The position numbers were made by a program, and so were the translations under genes. This document shows, piece by piece, positions 36,802 through 47,722 of a stretch of DNA of 64,000 nucleotides. A model generated the notes under the pieces. The model made no database searches. It was not told the origin of the DNA and worked only from the letters and a program-made list of their open reading frames with translations. The DNA comes from Trema orientale (Eukaryota; Streptophyta; Magnoliopsida; Rosales; Cannabaceae), in contig JXTC01000123.1 of the NCBI GenBank assembly GCA_002914845.1, positions 360,939-424,938 of the forward strand, written 5' to 3'. Positions within the stretch are counted from its first letter, which is position 1; every line of letters begins with the position of its first letter.

Positions 36802-37357
36802 GGATTTTGGCATGATTAGTCCATGAATTTTTCGATAATTTGTAATATATCCCCTGAACTTTTTTTTTGGCAATTAGGATCCTGAATTTAGTATTTTTGG
36901 CATGATTAGCCCCTGAATTTTTCGTTGATTTGCAATGTATCCCCTGAACTTTTTTTTTCGTAATTAGGAGCCTGAATTTAGGATTTTTGGCATGATTGGC
37001 CCCTGAATTTTTTGCTGATTTGCAATATATCCTCTGAGTTATGTGCAAATTTTTTAAGGGCATAATGGTTATCTCACTTGGTTTAGAGACAAAAATAACA
37101 AATGGGAGTTTGGAGGGGGAAAAATAGTTTTGAAATTCAAATTTTTAAACAATTAAAGAATAAATTACAAATTAACGAAAAATTCAAGGGCTAATCATGC
37201 CAACAACCCTAAATTCAGGGTCCTAATTGCCAAAAAAAAAGTTCAGGGGATACATTGTAAAAAATTATAAATTCAGGGTCCTAATTGCCAAAAAAAAAGT
37301 TTAGGGGATACATTGCAAATCATCCAAAAATTCAGGGAGTAATCATGTCAAAAATTC
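36802..37357. mobile_element. MULE-like fold-back MITE with 9-bp duplications and internal repeats
   Basis: 556 bp. The direct repeat AACATATTA lies at 36793-36801 and 37358-37366. Ends: GGATTTTGGCATGATTAGTCC and, in reverse complement, GAATTTTTGACATGATTACTCC. The left arm repeats a unit of about 110 bp nearly three times (GGCATGATTAG/TGGCCCCTGAATTTTT ... CCCCTGAACTTTTTTTTT ... AATTAGGA). The right arm holds the inverted unit about twice. An antisense open frame of 96 codons is a by-product of the repeats. Confidence 0.75.
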
Positions 37358-37366
37358 AACATATTA

Positions 37367-39267
37367 TACAAGTAACTAGGCCATATAACATAATGCACAA
37401 AGTAATACCAAAATAATAATATATTATTAATATGAACATATTTTTCTACATAAAAGTTAAATGTTTTTATGAGAATTCCAAACAATGTTATTAGACATTA
37501 TATAGTATCTAGCACCTCACAATGTGTCTGAAATTCAATTTATTAATTATAATCATTTAATAATAAACAAACACGTTATATAATATTGGACACTATATAA
37601 TACCATAATGATAGAACAAATTTTTTTTTTAAAAGAGTAATAATAAGGACACCAAAATCCTTCACCTAAAATTTACACCATATAATGTGACATGTATTTC
37701 AATTACTCTTTATTTTTAATTAGGACTACCACACTACTTGAAGTTACGTGGCTAAAAACTTACACGACACAACTCAATTAACGCCTCTGTGAACATTGCT
37801 GCTATTATCATCTTATGATAATATTGAAGAACTTAGTAATCTTTACATTATTTCGTCAAAAAAATAAAAGTAATCTTTACATTACGTTACCGCATAGTGT
37901 GGTAAAATAAACGTTCATCAAGTTCACACGTGACATACATCCACAAAGTGCCAAAATTGGGTCCAACAAAAATTAGGAAGAATTAGGACCATTAATTTAT
38001 TATAATCATCTTAAACCAAACATAATTCGTCAAACCTGGGGTTTTTTTGGTATGATGAATGACAGTAAAGAGTACAGAAACAAATAATAGAAATTTGTAT
38101 TGGCTTTCCCGATGAAATTAATATATACAGGCTCACTGTTGGGACACATGAGTGACCCTAATCATATTATGTTCCCTTAACGGTTCATAACCAAGAGGGT
38201 ACAATCATGACTGTCCAATGCATTGACTCCAAATTACATTAACTTTTTTCATTTATTTTCAGAACATATAGAAAGAAATATGAAATTTCAACTAGAATCA
38301 TCACCTTTATATTTTCTGGCAATTGAAAAGAAAAGAAAAATATGTATAACTAAAGATCAACCACTAATAAATAGCAACAATTATTTTAACTTAAAGTTCA
38401 ACTTAAGACCTTAATATACGAGGCCAATGTGAATACCAATTAAAGGTAAACTCATGAATGCAATATAATTACTTCATTGATATATTGCTTAATATTTGAC
38501 CTCAATATATAATACATATGTGAATACCAATCAAAGTAAATTTACGACCACATTATAATTATCATATCCATACATTATTAATCAATGTTTTTATTTGTAT
38601 TTTTATCATACATGAACTTGCCTATCGTATGTACATACCCATAATTTGGTATAAAATAAAAATAACCATTTATAATTTATAGCTGAAAAAGAAATTATGG
38701 GTTTTGTACATTTTATTTTATATTTTGCAATATTGATTATGATTATCTAACTAAGATCAGCTTGTATCTGTATGCAGGAAGGGAGCCAATGGAGCCAACA
38801 AAGAGATAGAGATGTTGGTCAGTATAAATTAAAAAATGGAATGGTACCGCAAAAGCAAGAGGTTCTTACAACAAAATATCGCGATAAATTAACTCGATAC
38901 GAAAAATAGAGGAATTTCTCTGCACAAGATGTGGACTCTCTCAACAACTCTCACTTTAGCTCTTTGTCTGTTCTTTTCCTCTTAAACGTTTTTTTTCCAT
39001 CTTCCCAATGCCTTAGCTAGCTCCACCTTTCCCATTCTCCCAACACTTTTTCGTCTCTCTTCTCCATCACTGTCAAAGCTTTCACACTCTTCTTCTTCTT
39101 CTCTCTCTCTCTCCTCCCTTTCTCTCTCTAAATGTTCTTTCTCAAGCTCTCTTCACAGCTCTACATCACTTGGTTTTCTGGGTTTAGAAAGGTAAGCCTG
39201 TAAAACCCTTTGCTTTGTCTTTAGCTTCTCTTGAAAAAAATAAATAAATAAAAAGATAGAAGCAAAA
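37367..39267. promoter_or_regulatory. Upstream region and 5' UTR of the ZAR1-like gene
   Basis: No other gene seen. The last 200 bp are CT-rich (CTTCTTCTTCTTCTCTCTCTC at about 39089-39129), typical of plant leaders. GGTAAGCC at 39191 and a pyrimidine/TTTAG stretch near 39221 could bound a small leader intron; this is not certain. No TATA box is convincing. Confidence 0.35.
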
Positions 39268-41564
39268 ATGGTGGCTTTGGTTTTGTTTGTTCTTTTTCTT
39301 CTGTGCAACTCGCATGGACTTGTGAGTTCATTAAATGGTGAAGGGTATGCCCTTTTGTCGTTTAAGCAATCCATTACACAAGACCCAGAAGGGTCTTTGA
39401 GTAACTGGAACTCTTCTGATGAGAACCCTTGTACATGGAATGGTGTTACATGCAAGGAGCTTAGAGTGGTTTCACTCAGCATTCCAAAGAAGAAGCTTGT
39501 TGGGTTTCTTCCTTCTTCTCTTGGGTCCATCTATGGGCTCCGCCATTTGAATTTAAGGAACAATAAATTGTATGGAAGCTTGCCAGTTGAGCTTTTTCAA
39601 GCTCAGGGGTTGCAAAGCTTGGTCCTTTATGGAAATTCCTTATCTGGGTCTGTCTCAAATGAGATTGGGAAGCTTACGTATCTTCAGACTTTAGATTTGT
39701 CTCAAAATTTCCTTAATGGGTCTGTTCCTGGTTCAATTGTTCAGTGCAAGAGGCTCAGAACCCTTGATATTAGTCAGAATAATTTCACTGGTTCTTTGCC
39801 AGATGGGTTCGGAACTGCTTTTGTTTCGCTGGAAAAGCTTGATCTTTCTTTCAATAAGTTCAGTGGTTCAATTCCTGGTGATATTGGGAACTTGTCTAGC
39901 TTGCAGGGCACAGTTGATTTGTCTCATAATCTTTTCTCTGGTCCTATCCCAGCTAGCCTTGGTAACCTTCCTGAGAAGGTCTACATTGATCTTACTTATA
40001 ACAATTTAAGCGGTCCGATACCCCAAACTGGTGCTCTAATGAACAGAGGACCAACTGCTTTTATTGGGAATCCTGGACTCTGTGGCCCCCCGTTGAAGAA
40101 CCCCTGCTCGTCAGAAACGCCTGGTCCGGGTTCACCTTCCTCATTTCCATTTATACCAGATAACTCTCCACCTCAGGATTCTAATCCTGGAAGGAGTGAA
40201 AAGGCCAAAGGTTTAAGTAAGAGTGCTGTGATTGCTATCATAGTGAGTGATATAATTGGTATCTGTCTTGTTGGGCTGCTTTTCTCCTATTGTTATTCAA
40301 GGATTTGTTCGTGTAGAGGTCGAAAGGACGAACACAGGTTTGAGAAGGGAGGAAAGGGAAGAAAAGAGTGTCTGTGCTTCAGGAAAGATGAGTCTGAGAC
40401 TCTATCAGAAAATGTGGAGCAGTATGATCTTGTGCCGTTGGATACACAGGTGGCTTTCGATCTGGATGAGCTTCTAAAGGCCTCAGCTTTTGTTCTTGGA
40501 AAAAGTGGAATTGGGATTGTTTACAAAGTTGTTCTTGAAGAAGGCCTCACTTTGGCTGTGAGGAGATTAGGGGAAGGAGGCTCTCAAAGGTTTAAGGAGT
40601 TTCAGACAGAAGTAGAAGCAATTGGGAAGCTAAGGCATCCTAATATTGTAACTTTAAGAGCTTACTACTGGTCTGTTGATGAGAAGCTGCTCATATATGA
40701 TTACGTTCCTAATGGAAACCTTTCCACTGCACTTCATGGTAAGTTTCAACATATCCCATTATTCAAGTTTTATTCATTTTCTCTCTTCTATTGCTAATTA
40801 ATTGATTTCAACACTGGTTTTGGAGTTTGATCGATCACAGGTCTTATGTTTTTCTAGGTTTGATTAATTTGATTTCTTCAATGCCATCAGGGAAGCCCGG
40901 AATGGTTTCATTCACACCGCTATCATGGTCTGTTCGGTTAAAAATCATGAAAGGAATTGCAAGAGGTTTGGTCTATCTCCACGAGTTTAGCCCCAAGAAA
41001 TATGTCCATGGTGATTTGAAGCCTAATAACATACTGCTTGGACAAAACATGGAACCCCAAATTTCCGATTTTGGACTTGGGCGCCTCGCTAACATTGCGG
41101 GAGGATCTCCAACCTTGCAGTCTAGTCGATTGGTCCCAGAAAAACCACAAGAAAGACAACAAAAGAGTGCACCTTCTGATGCTACTACTGTTGCTTCCTC
41201 TACTACTAACTTGGGATCTTGTTATATCGCCCCAGAAGCACTGAAAGTGGTGAAACCATCCCAGAAGTGGGATGTTTATTCATATGGGGTGATCCTGCTA
41301 GAAATGATTTCCGGCAGATTGCCCTTAGTCCAAGTAGGTTCCTCGGAAATGGATCTTGTTCATTGGATTCAGCTGTGCATTGAAGAGAAGAAGCCTCTCT
41401 CAGAAGTTTTAGACCCTTACTTAGTCCAAGATGCTGATAAGGATGACGAAATTATCGCAGTTATTAAAATTGCATTGGCTTGCATCCAAACTAGCCCTGA
41501 AAAGAGACCAACAATGAAGCATGTAAGTGAAGCTTTGGACAGGTTGGTCATATCCGATGCTTGA
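39268..41564 (+). CDS. ZAR1: ZAR1-like leucine-rich repeat receptor kinase
   Basis: Two exons, 39268-40738 and 40891-41564, joined at codon G491; 714 residues. Signal peptide about 1-21; LRR N-terminal cap 22-63 with WNGVTC; about six to seven plant LRRs to 252; juxtamembrane Pro/Ser-rich linker; membrane segment about 319-343; kinase domain from about 400. Kinase landmarks: G-loop [10 protein letters not shown] 411-420, αC Glu about 450, HGDLKPNN 530-537, DFG 550-552, then APE. The β3 'VAIK' lysine position reads AVRR (Arg432), and HRD is HGD, so it is a non-RD kinase with an atypical β3 site. These traits, and long identical blocks such as [10 protein letters not shown] and [12 protein letters not shown], match the ZAR1 subfamily (Arabidopsis At2g01210), a plasma-membrane receptor reported to control the asymmetric first zygote division with calmodulin and Gβ. 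It converges with the Aux/IAA gene. Confidence 0.92.
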
Positions 41565-42622
41565 GAAATCCAACAAGATGGGTGACTTGTTCTCTTGATA
41601 TTTTAGCATTGTTAGGTTTCGAAATGCTGGATAATTTGAGTTTCTCAAGTGATCACGAGTTTATTTTGACATAGATTTTCATGACTCCAAATTCATTGTA
41701 AGTTCTGTGCTTCGTCTGGTTATTGCATTGGGCTGGCTGGAGTTAGGTCTGCAACAAGAGCACGCGTGCAAATTTCTAAGTGTTATTTATTAACTCGGTT
41801 TTGATGAGCTTGTATTTAGTATATATGTGTGAAAGGTTGTCTTTCTTCTTCTTGCTCTTTTTGCAGACCTTTTGTATCTCTTGATGAAGGTTTTGTTTAT
41901 TTTATTTTGCTTTTTTGTTTCTTGTTTATTTCTCACATGGTATCCAAGTGAGCCCATTTTCTTTGTCAAAATTCACATTTTCTGATTAGTGAGATACAAC
42001 CCATATGATAGTTTTCTAGAAGAAACAATCACATAACACTCATTGACGCGTAAAGAATTTAAAATAGCAAATTAGTAAATCTACCTATTGATGTCCTAAA
42101 TTGTCCATCAATAAAAACGATGATTTGGGTTTATCGAGAATAATCAATAGTGTAATGTTACACTAGTCCAAGATCTCTCTTGCCTGTCTGGACTGACATT
42201 ATTGTCATATTTTCTTTTCTATATATTCTTTATTGGCATTTATGTCTCTATAGATACTGAAAGCCATCATTAATGCCTCCACCTTCTATGATTTTTCTAC
42301 AGTTTGAGTGTCTTCTTTCTGGGCCATATCTAATTTTCCTGTCTTGCAAACGACTTTTGTAACAGTGCTTCTCTTCTCAGTCGTCTAATGGAAAATAGTA
42401 CGGCTAGAACAGTTGATTTTCTAGGCATCCAATCACCTAACCGTGTTGGCCTAGACTTAGGGCGCTGATGAAGGGAGTGGACTCCACCTTGCTATGGCGG
42501 CCTTTTACCCACTCAGTCAATCTGCCAAAAGGATTCTTAGGCCTTAGCTGTCTCTTGAGCTCACTTAATTTCTAGTTAATTAAGCTACCCCATTATTTGA
42601 CTTTGACAGAGGTTCTTGTCGG
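41565..42622. other. 3' flank of the ZAR1-like gene, no gene seen
   Basis: 3' UTR and intergenic DNA. No open frame with a recognisable domain. Confidence 0.5.
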
Positions 42623-42983
42623 TTGTATCTGGCTAATCAAGTTGGAAAATATGTTTTACCCCTTAGACGTAAAGGGTCACACCACAAGAAAGAGGGTCCA
42701 AGATAAATTAACTAAACTCCACGTATTATACACTTAATAGTAACTTAAGACCTTTCATTTAAGTTAAGACCTTCCATTTAGGTCATGTTTTGTTGTTGTA
42801 TCTGGCTAATCAAGTTGGAAAATATGTTTTACCCCTTAGACGTAAAGGGTCACACCACAAGAAAGAGGGTACAAGATAAATTAACTAAACTCCGCGTATT
42901 ATATACTCAATAGTAGGATAACTCGAACTTAAGACCTTTCATTTAAGTTAAGACCTTCCATTTAAGTTATGTTTTGTTGTTGT
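42623..42983 (+). repeat. Tandem duplication, 173-bp period
   Basis: Copies start at 42623 and 42796, each TTGTATCTGGCTAATCAAG, and both run through CACCACAAGAAAGAGGGT and AAGACCTTCCATTTA. They differ at few positions (GTCC/GTAC, CCACG/CCGCG), plus a short insertion in the second copy. The low divergence suggests a recent event. Confidence 0.8.
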
Positions 42984-45037
42984 AAGTTAACTCATCAGCT
43001 AAGTAGTTGCACTAAGAGTTTACAAATTTAGTTTGATTTGTAACTCTAAAATTGAGGTTAATAGATACATTGGAAGCCAAAAATGCAATAATTTCATCTT
43101 CTAATTTAAGTTTATAGAAAATCTACAGATTGGCTGAATGGTCATTTCCTACTTTTTCTTTGGGGTGTCACATGATCTGTCTTTGCATTTAAAATACTGA
43201 GGAATAAGTTTTACTGGAAACGTACAAGAATTTTTGTCGTCCATATGATTAGCAATAAGTTTTATTTTCTTTTGAAGTCTCTGTATGAGCACATGATAAA
43301 AAGATAATGATGTTTTTCAACAATCAGGTTGATGCTTATGATCCTACTTTATTAGGCAGCACAGCATGGTAGATGATATTATAAATTTATAGCTATAGAC
43401 AATTGACACATTGTTGCCTGTCTTTCAATGGATAGAATTTTATTTTTGTGATAACGAAAACAAGTTTGTAAATCTCAGATTACATCAAAATCAAACAATA
43501 TGATAGTTTAGAGATATTTTATGTTGAATTTATGGCTAAAATACAATATCTTTTTCATATCATATGGGATAACTAAAAAAAAAAAAAGAGGGAAAAAAAA
43601 CTTAAATATGATTTTTTTTTGCAATTTTAATCATATTTTTTTTATCCGTACAAAATTATACTTCCATATTTAAAATTTTCGGCAATATCTACCATTTTTG
43701 TCCAAATTAACCAAAAACTTCCGGACTAAACATAGAATATGAATTGATCAGAATATCTTATTTCTATTTAAAATAATTAAAATCTGTTGAAAATTACTTA
43801 AAACAATCGGTATAAATTACCAAATTTATTCACAGAAAATAGAAATTTGCAGAAATTTCAAACATAGAGGTGTAATTTTACAGAGACAGTTAAAACTACA
43901 GAAATATCATACTTCAAAATATTATTTTATAATTAAGCCTTTTCATATTATTGATTTTGACCCAATTTCAATCTAATCAAAATGAACGCGGATGTGAGAA
44001 GGGTTACCTAAGGGTAATGGAGTACAATGCATGTTACTATTGCAAGTCCACGGACTTATGGTCCCCCATGCCAACGACCAGTACTATTCTGTTTGCTTTA
44101 TCACATTATTATTTCAATTCCATTTCTGTGACCACCAAAAGTGATACTCAGTTTTACATCATACGACATTATTATAAAGAAGTCTCAATGTAGAAGAGTG
44201 GGCAACTTTTTTTCTTTTTTTTTTTTCCATCAAAAAAGAGTGAGCAACTTAATTGGTCAGTAGTAGGTGGTTTGAGGAGTCCTTCTAGGACATTGGTTGG
44301 CCTTGAATTAACTCTTACAATACACACATTAGCAAAGCGAACCACATACATTGATAATCAAGTGAACTAGTGGTTTATGCTACAGAAACTCCACGACTTG
44401 TTTTTGTTCTAATTAACAGTGTCCAACTATTAATTCTAACAATTTTGATATTAACGTTAGAAATTAATTACTTGTTTCTGGTCCGTTAAGCACAAGATGC
44501 AATTTTTTTTTTATCAGCGTAAATTTGGTTGGGTTTCTCCTTTATTGATGATAATCGATCACGAAGCTTCAAATTAAAAAAATACTATCAAATTAATTCC
44601 TGCTACAGATACGTACTTTGATTAGTTCGGGGCCACATAGGTCTCACTATGAAACATTCGAAATTCTTTTTTAAGTTTTAATACAATATTTAGTTCCGGA
44701 GCCACTTTCGTTACATGGCGCCCATTAATCTGTCCTGGTTTTGGGACCATGTAACTATAATATACTTCGGCCTAGTCTCTCTCATGGTTCTATTTTATTA
44801 TGGGCACTGTGGGATGGATTGCTAGACTTAGTCACAACGATAGATATTTTTTGTATAAAAATTTTAAAAATCATAACAAAATTTATTTCGAAAAGAAAAT
44901 TATATATATGTATTAGAAAAAGATAAGCGGGCGGCAATAAGCTAATTATCCTAACCTCGCTCATCATGCACGATCTGATCAAGCCGACCTGTTCTGTTAG
45001 ATTACTTGTATATATGAAAAGTGGCTTTGACATATCA
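42984..45037. other. Intergenic, possible fold-back element
   Basis: About 43592-43945 has weakly complementary arms (GCAATTTTAATCATATTTTT against, in reverse, GTAGTTTTAACTGTCTCTGT, and a shared CAAAATTATACTTCCATATT-like block), resembling MITE family 2 in design. No gene seen. Confidence 0.35.
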
Positions 45038-45310
45038 ATATATATATATATATATAGGGCAACAATCCGGTAGGTATTTTTTTTTTTTTACCTATGCATA
45101 GGCATCAATTGGGACAATGAAAAATTTTTTTGCACATTTTTTTATATTAAAAAATAGGAGAGAGAAAAAGCATTAATGATGCACATCTTTTCACGTATCT
45201 CATTTTAGCCGTTAGATCATTGTTAGATGATGATCCAACGGCTAGAAAAAAAATATCTACACATAGGTAAAAAAAAAAAAATACCTACCGAATTGGCAAC
45301 CATATATATA
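45038..45310. mobile_element. MITE family 1, copy C, in a (TA)n tract
   Basis: Core about 45057-45302. Left GGGCAACAATCCGGTAGGTA, T-run, ACCTATGCATAGG. Right TATCTACACATAGGTA, A-run, TACCTACCGAATTGGCAACC. Flanked on both sides by (TA)n. Inside is a small hairpin, TAGCCGTTAGATCATTG against GATGATCCAACGGCTA. Same family as the copies at 6444 and 8440. Confidence 0.75.
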
Positions 45311-46174
45311 TTCATTGATAAACAAGGCCACTTTTCACTTTGAATTTATGATTGCTATTATTTTTGCTAGTGTGAGTGTCGTATCATAACTCTACTGTTG
45401 ATTAGCATCGGCTTGATATATCAATAGTTGCCAATCAACGTTATATAGTGACAAATGGGGATGCATAGTTGATAGTTTTCTGCCCGATTAAGAATGTTTG
45501 GTAAAAATAACAGTAGATAATTATGGCAGCGTTGATATAAATAACAAGGGTTATAAAAACAACTGACGTAGACATTGTAAGGGAAGGGGAAACTTGCAGC
45601 TTTAATTATGAAAATAAATAATACAACTAACTTATAATTGACATTGAAAAATGCCAAAGAGAACTTCATGATCATCTATATCACCTGAAAGTAGGGTTAG
45701 TTATTGAATGTAACGTTTTGTGGAAGCTTTTTCTTTATTCAATTTCAGGGTATTAGATTGGTGCCCATTATTGAGCATCCAAGGCATCTTACAAACCCGA
45801 GAATGTCAGCTTGGATACCTAAATTTGACAGAATTCTCTGCTGCGCTTTTTGTTGAAGAATTTGTCACGTGGGGTTTATGATTGTCTTTGTGATTATTTC
45901 TTAATTTGTAAGATTAGTACTATCCTCTGATTATAGGTATTCTCTCGTTGATTATAATGGTCAAAAAATACTCTAGCATTACCATTCCAGATGCTTATAT
46001 CTACATGTAACATGTGGTGTGTTCTCAAAAGAAAGATAATAAAGCAATGCCCATATTGAATTCCAATGTCATTTTCTTGAAAAGCTGTCACATTTAATTT
46101 AAATTCGAGTTCAAAGTCAGAGATGCTCCAATAATTATGAGGCATGGGAAAAAAGAAGTAGGCAAATTGAATTA
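45311..46174. other. Intergenic, 3' flank of the Aux/IAA gene
   Basis: No gene or bounded repeat seen. Confidence 0.5.
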
Positions 46175-47722
46175 TCAGCGAAGAAGCTCAGCTCCACAAC
46201 TCTTTCTTGCAATCCTAAGCCGTTTCACACATTCCACGAATTCCCTGTCACATGTCAAGGTATAGACTTTAGCATAATATTAATTTTTGTTCAATTTTAG
46301 TATCTTATATTCCAAAAAAAAAAAAAAAAAAGTATCCTATAACTCCAACTAATTACTAGATAACACATCATGTTAAAAATTAAAATAAAAATAATAAAGT
46401 TAAAATGCTAGGTTTCCCAAATTTTAAATGATGTATCATCAATTTATTAGTTGGACATGAATTGGGACACCAAAATTAGACAGGTGATTTGAGTTTCTTT
46501 ATAATCCAGTTCATTAGTTTGAACATGAATTGAGATACTAAAATATTTATTTGAGTTATACTTTATCAAAATGTTTGATCTAGAAAATACCAATTTTCAT
46601 ATAATAGTGGATAAATTTACAAAGAACCTACTTCCATGGGACATCACCAACACTTCTCCAATTCTCATATCTGTCCTTGTAGAATAGTGAGAACTCAGAC
46701 CCAGCTTGGAACAACCTTAACCCGGATACTGCTTGTCGACCTGCAAAAACAATCAACCATTGTTCATTTCATTTATGACCAAAAAAAAATAATAATAATA
46801 ATAATAATAAAAAAAATAAAATCCAACTCCTCTGAAAGAATGTATGCAGTTTTTTTTTTTTTTTTTTTTTTTGGTACAACTCCTCTGAGAGAATGTATGT
46901 AGTTGGTACTTACCAAACATGTCCTCAAGTTGAAGTGCTAGACTTGAGTAGCTCCCATGATCAAGTATACAAACTTTTCTGCCTACGACAACTCCGTCCA
47001 TGTTAACCTTCACATAAGCCCACCTCTCTTTGCTTTGGATTCCTTCCCCATCTTCCTCACAGTCTTCATGGAAATTATTTATTGGTTCTGTATTAATGTT
47101 TGAACTTTTCAAGTTCAAATTAGATTGAGGCCAATCTATAAGGTCATCATATCCCTCCAAGCTCACCACTGTTTTCAATCAATACTAGCTTTGGTCAGCA
47201 TATCATGATGGTCATAATCAACCAATACCATCACAAGAATTACTTTTTTTTTTAGTACTCTTCAATATGTCCCGTAAGAACTTCTCTTAATAATTGTTAA
47301 ACAAACTTACAAAAAATTTTCAAAATCTTTTTTCTCACCTTGATTTTAGCTTTTGCCTTTTACTTTCTTGACATGGAAGCAAAGGATATTTCATGCCTGT
47401 CCTATGTTTAGCAGTACAAGTACTAGTCAATATGTATCATTATATTTCTTATGTGCTCGAATTTATATTTCATCCTATACTCGTTTAGAGATTAACTCCC
47501 TTAGTCCCAGTTAGTACTTGATTAACTTAAGGAAAACAAAGAACAAAGGAGTAAAGTGGAAAACATACAATGTCCCGATGGATGATCGTAAGCTTCAGGT
47601 TGCAAAGTTCGCAGGCTTAGACCGAGATCGATTACGCCATCATGATCCTCCTTGGCTTGGTGATAGTAAACTGATTGAAGAGTTGAAGGGTTTAGAAGAA
47701 AGCTTGAAGAGCTAGAATCCAT
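46175..47722 (-). CDS. IAA32: Non-canonical Aux/IAA protein, IAA32/IAA34 type
   Basis: Four exons (minus, 5' to 3'): 47722-47569, 47168-46914, 46740-46632, 46244-46175; 588 nt, 195 residues, frame continuous. Domain I: LGLSL at 33-37, the EAR-like motif that recruits TOPLESS co-repressors. Domain II, the GWPPV degron bound by TIR1/AFB and auxin, is absent; its place holds YDDLIDWPQSN (58-68). The PB1 domain (old III/IV) begins AYVKVNMDGVVVGRKVC at 102-118 with the conserved lysine 105 and continues to RSVGDVPWK at 165-173. Lack of domain II, length and these sequences point to IAA32/IAA34 (Arabidopsis about 190 residues). It is predicted to be a nuclear repressor that binds ARFs but is not destroyed by canonical auxin signalling. 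Intron 2 has a long T-run and an (AAT)n tract. Confidence 0.93.
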
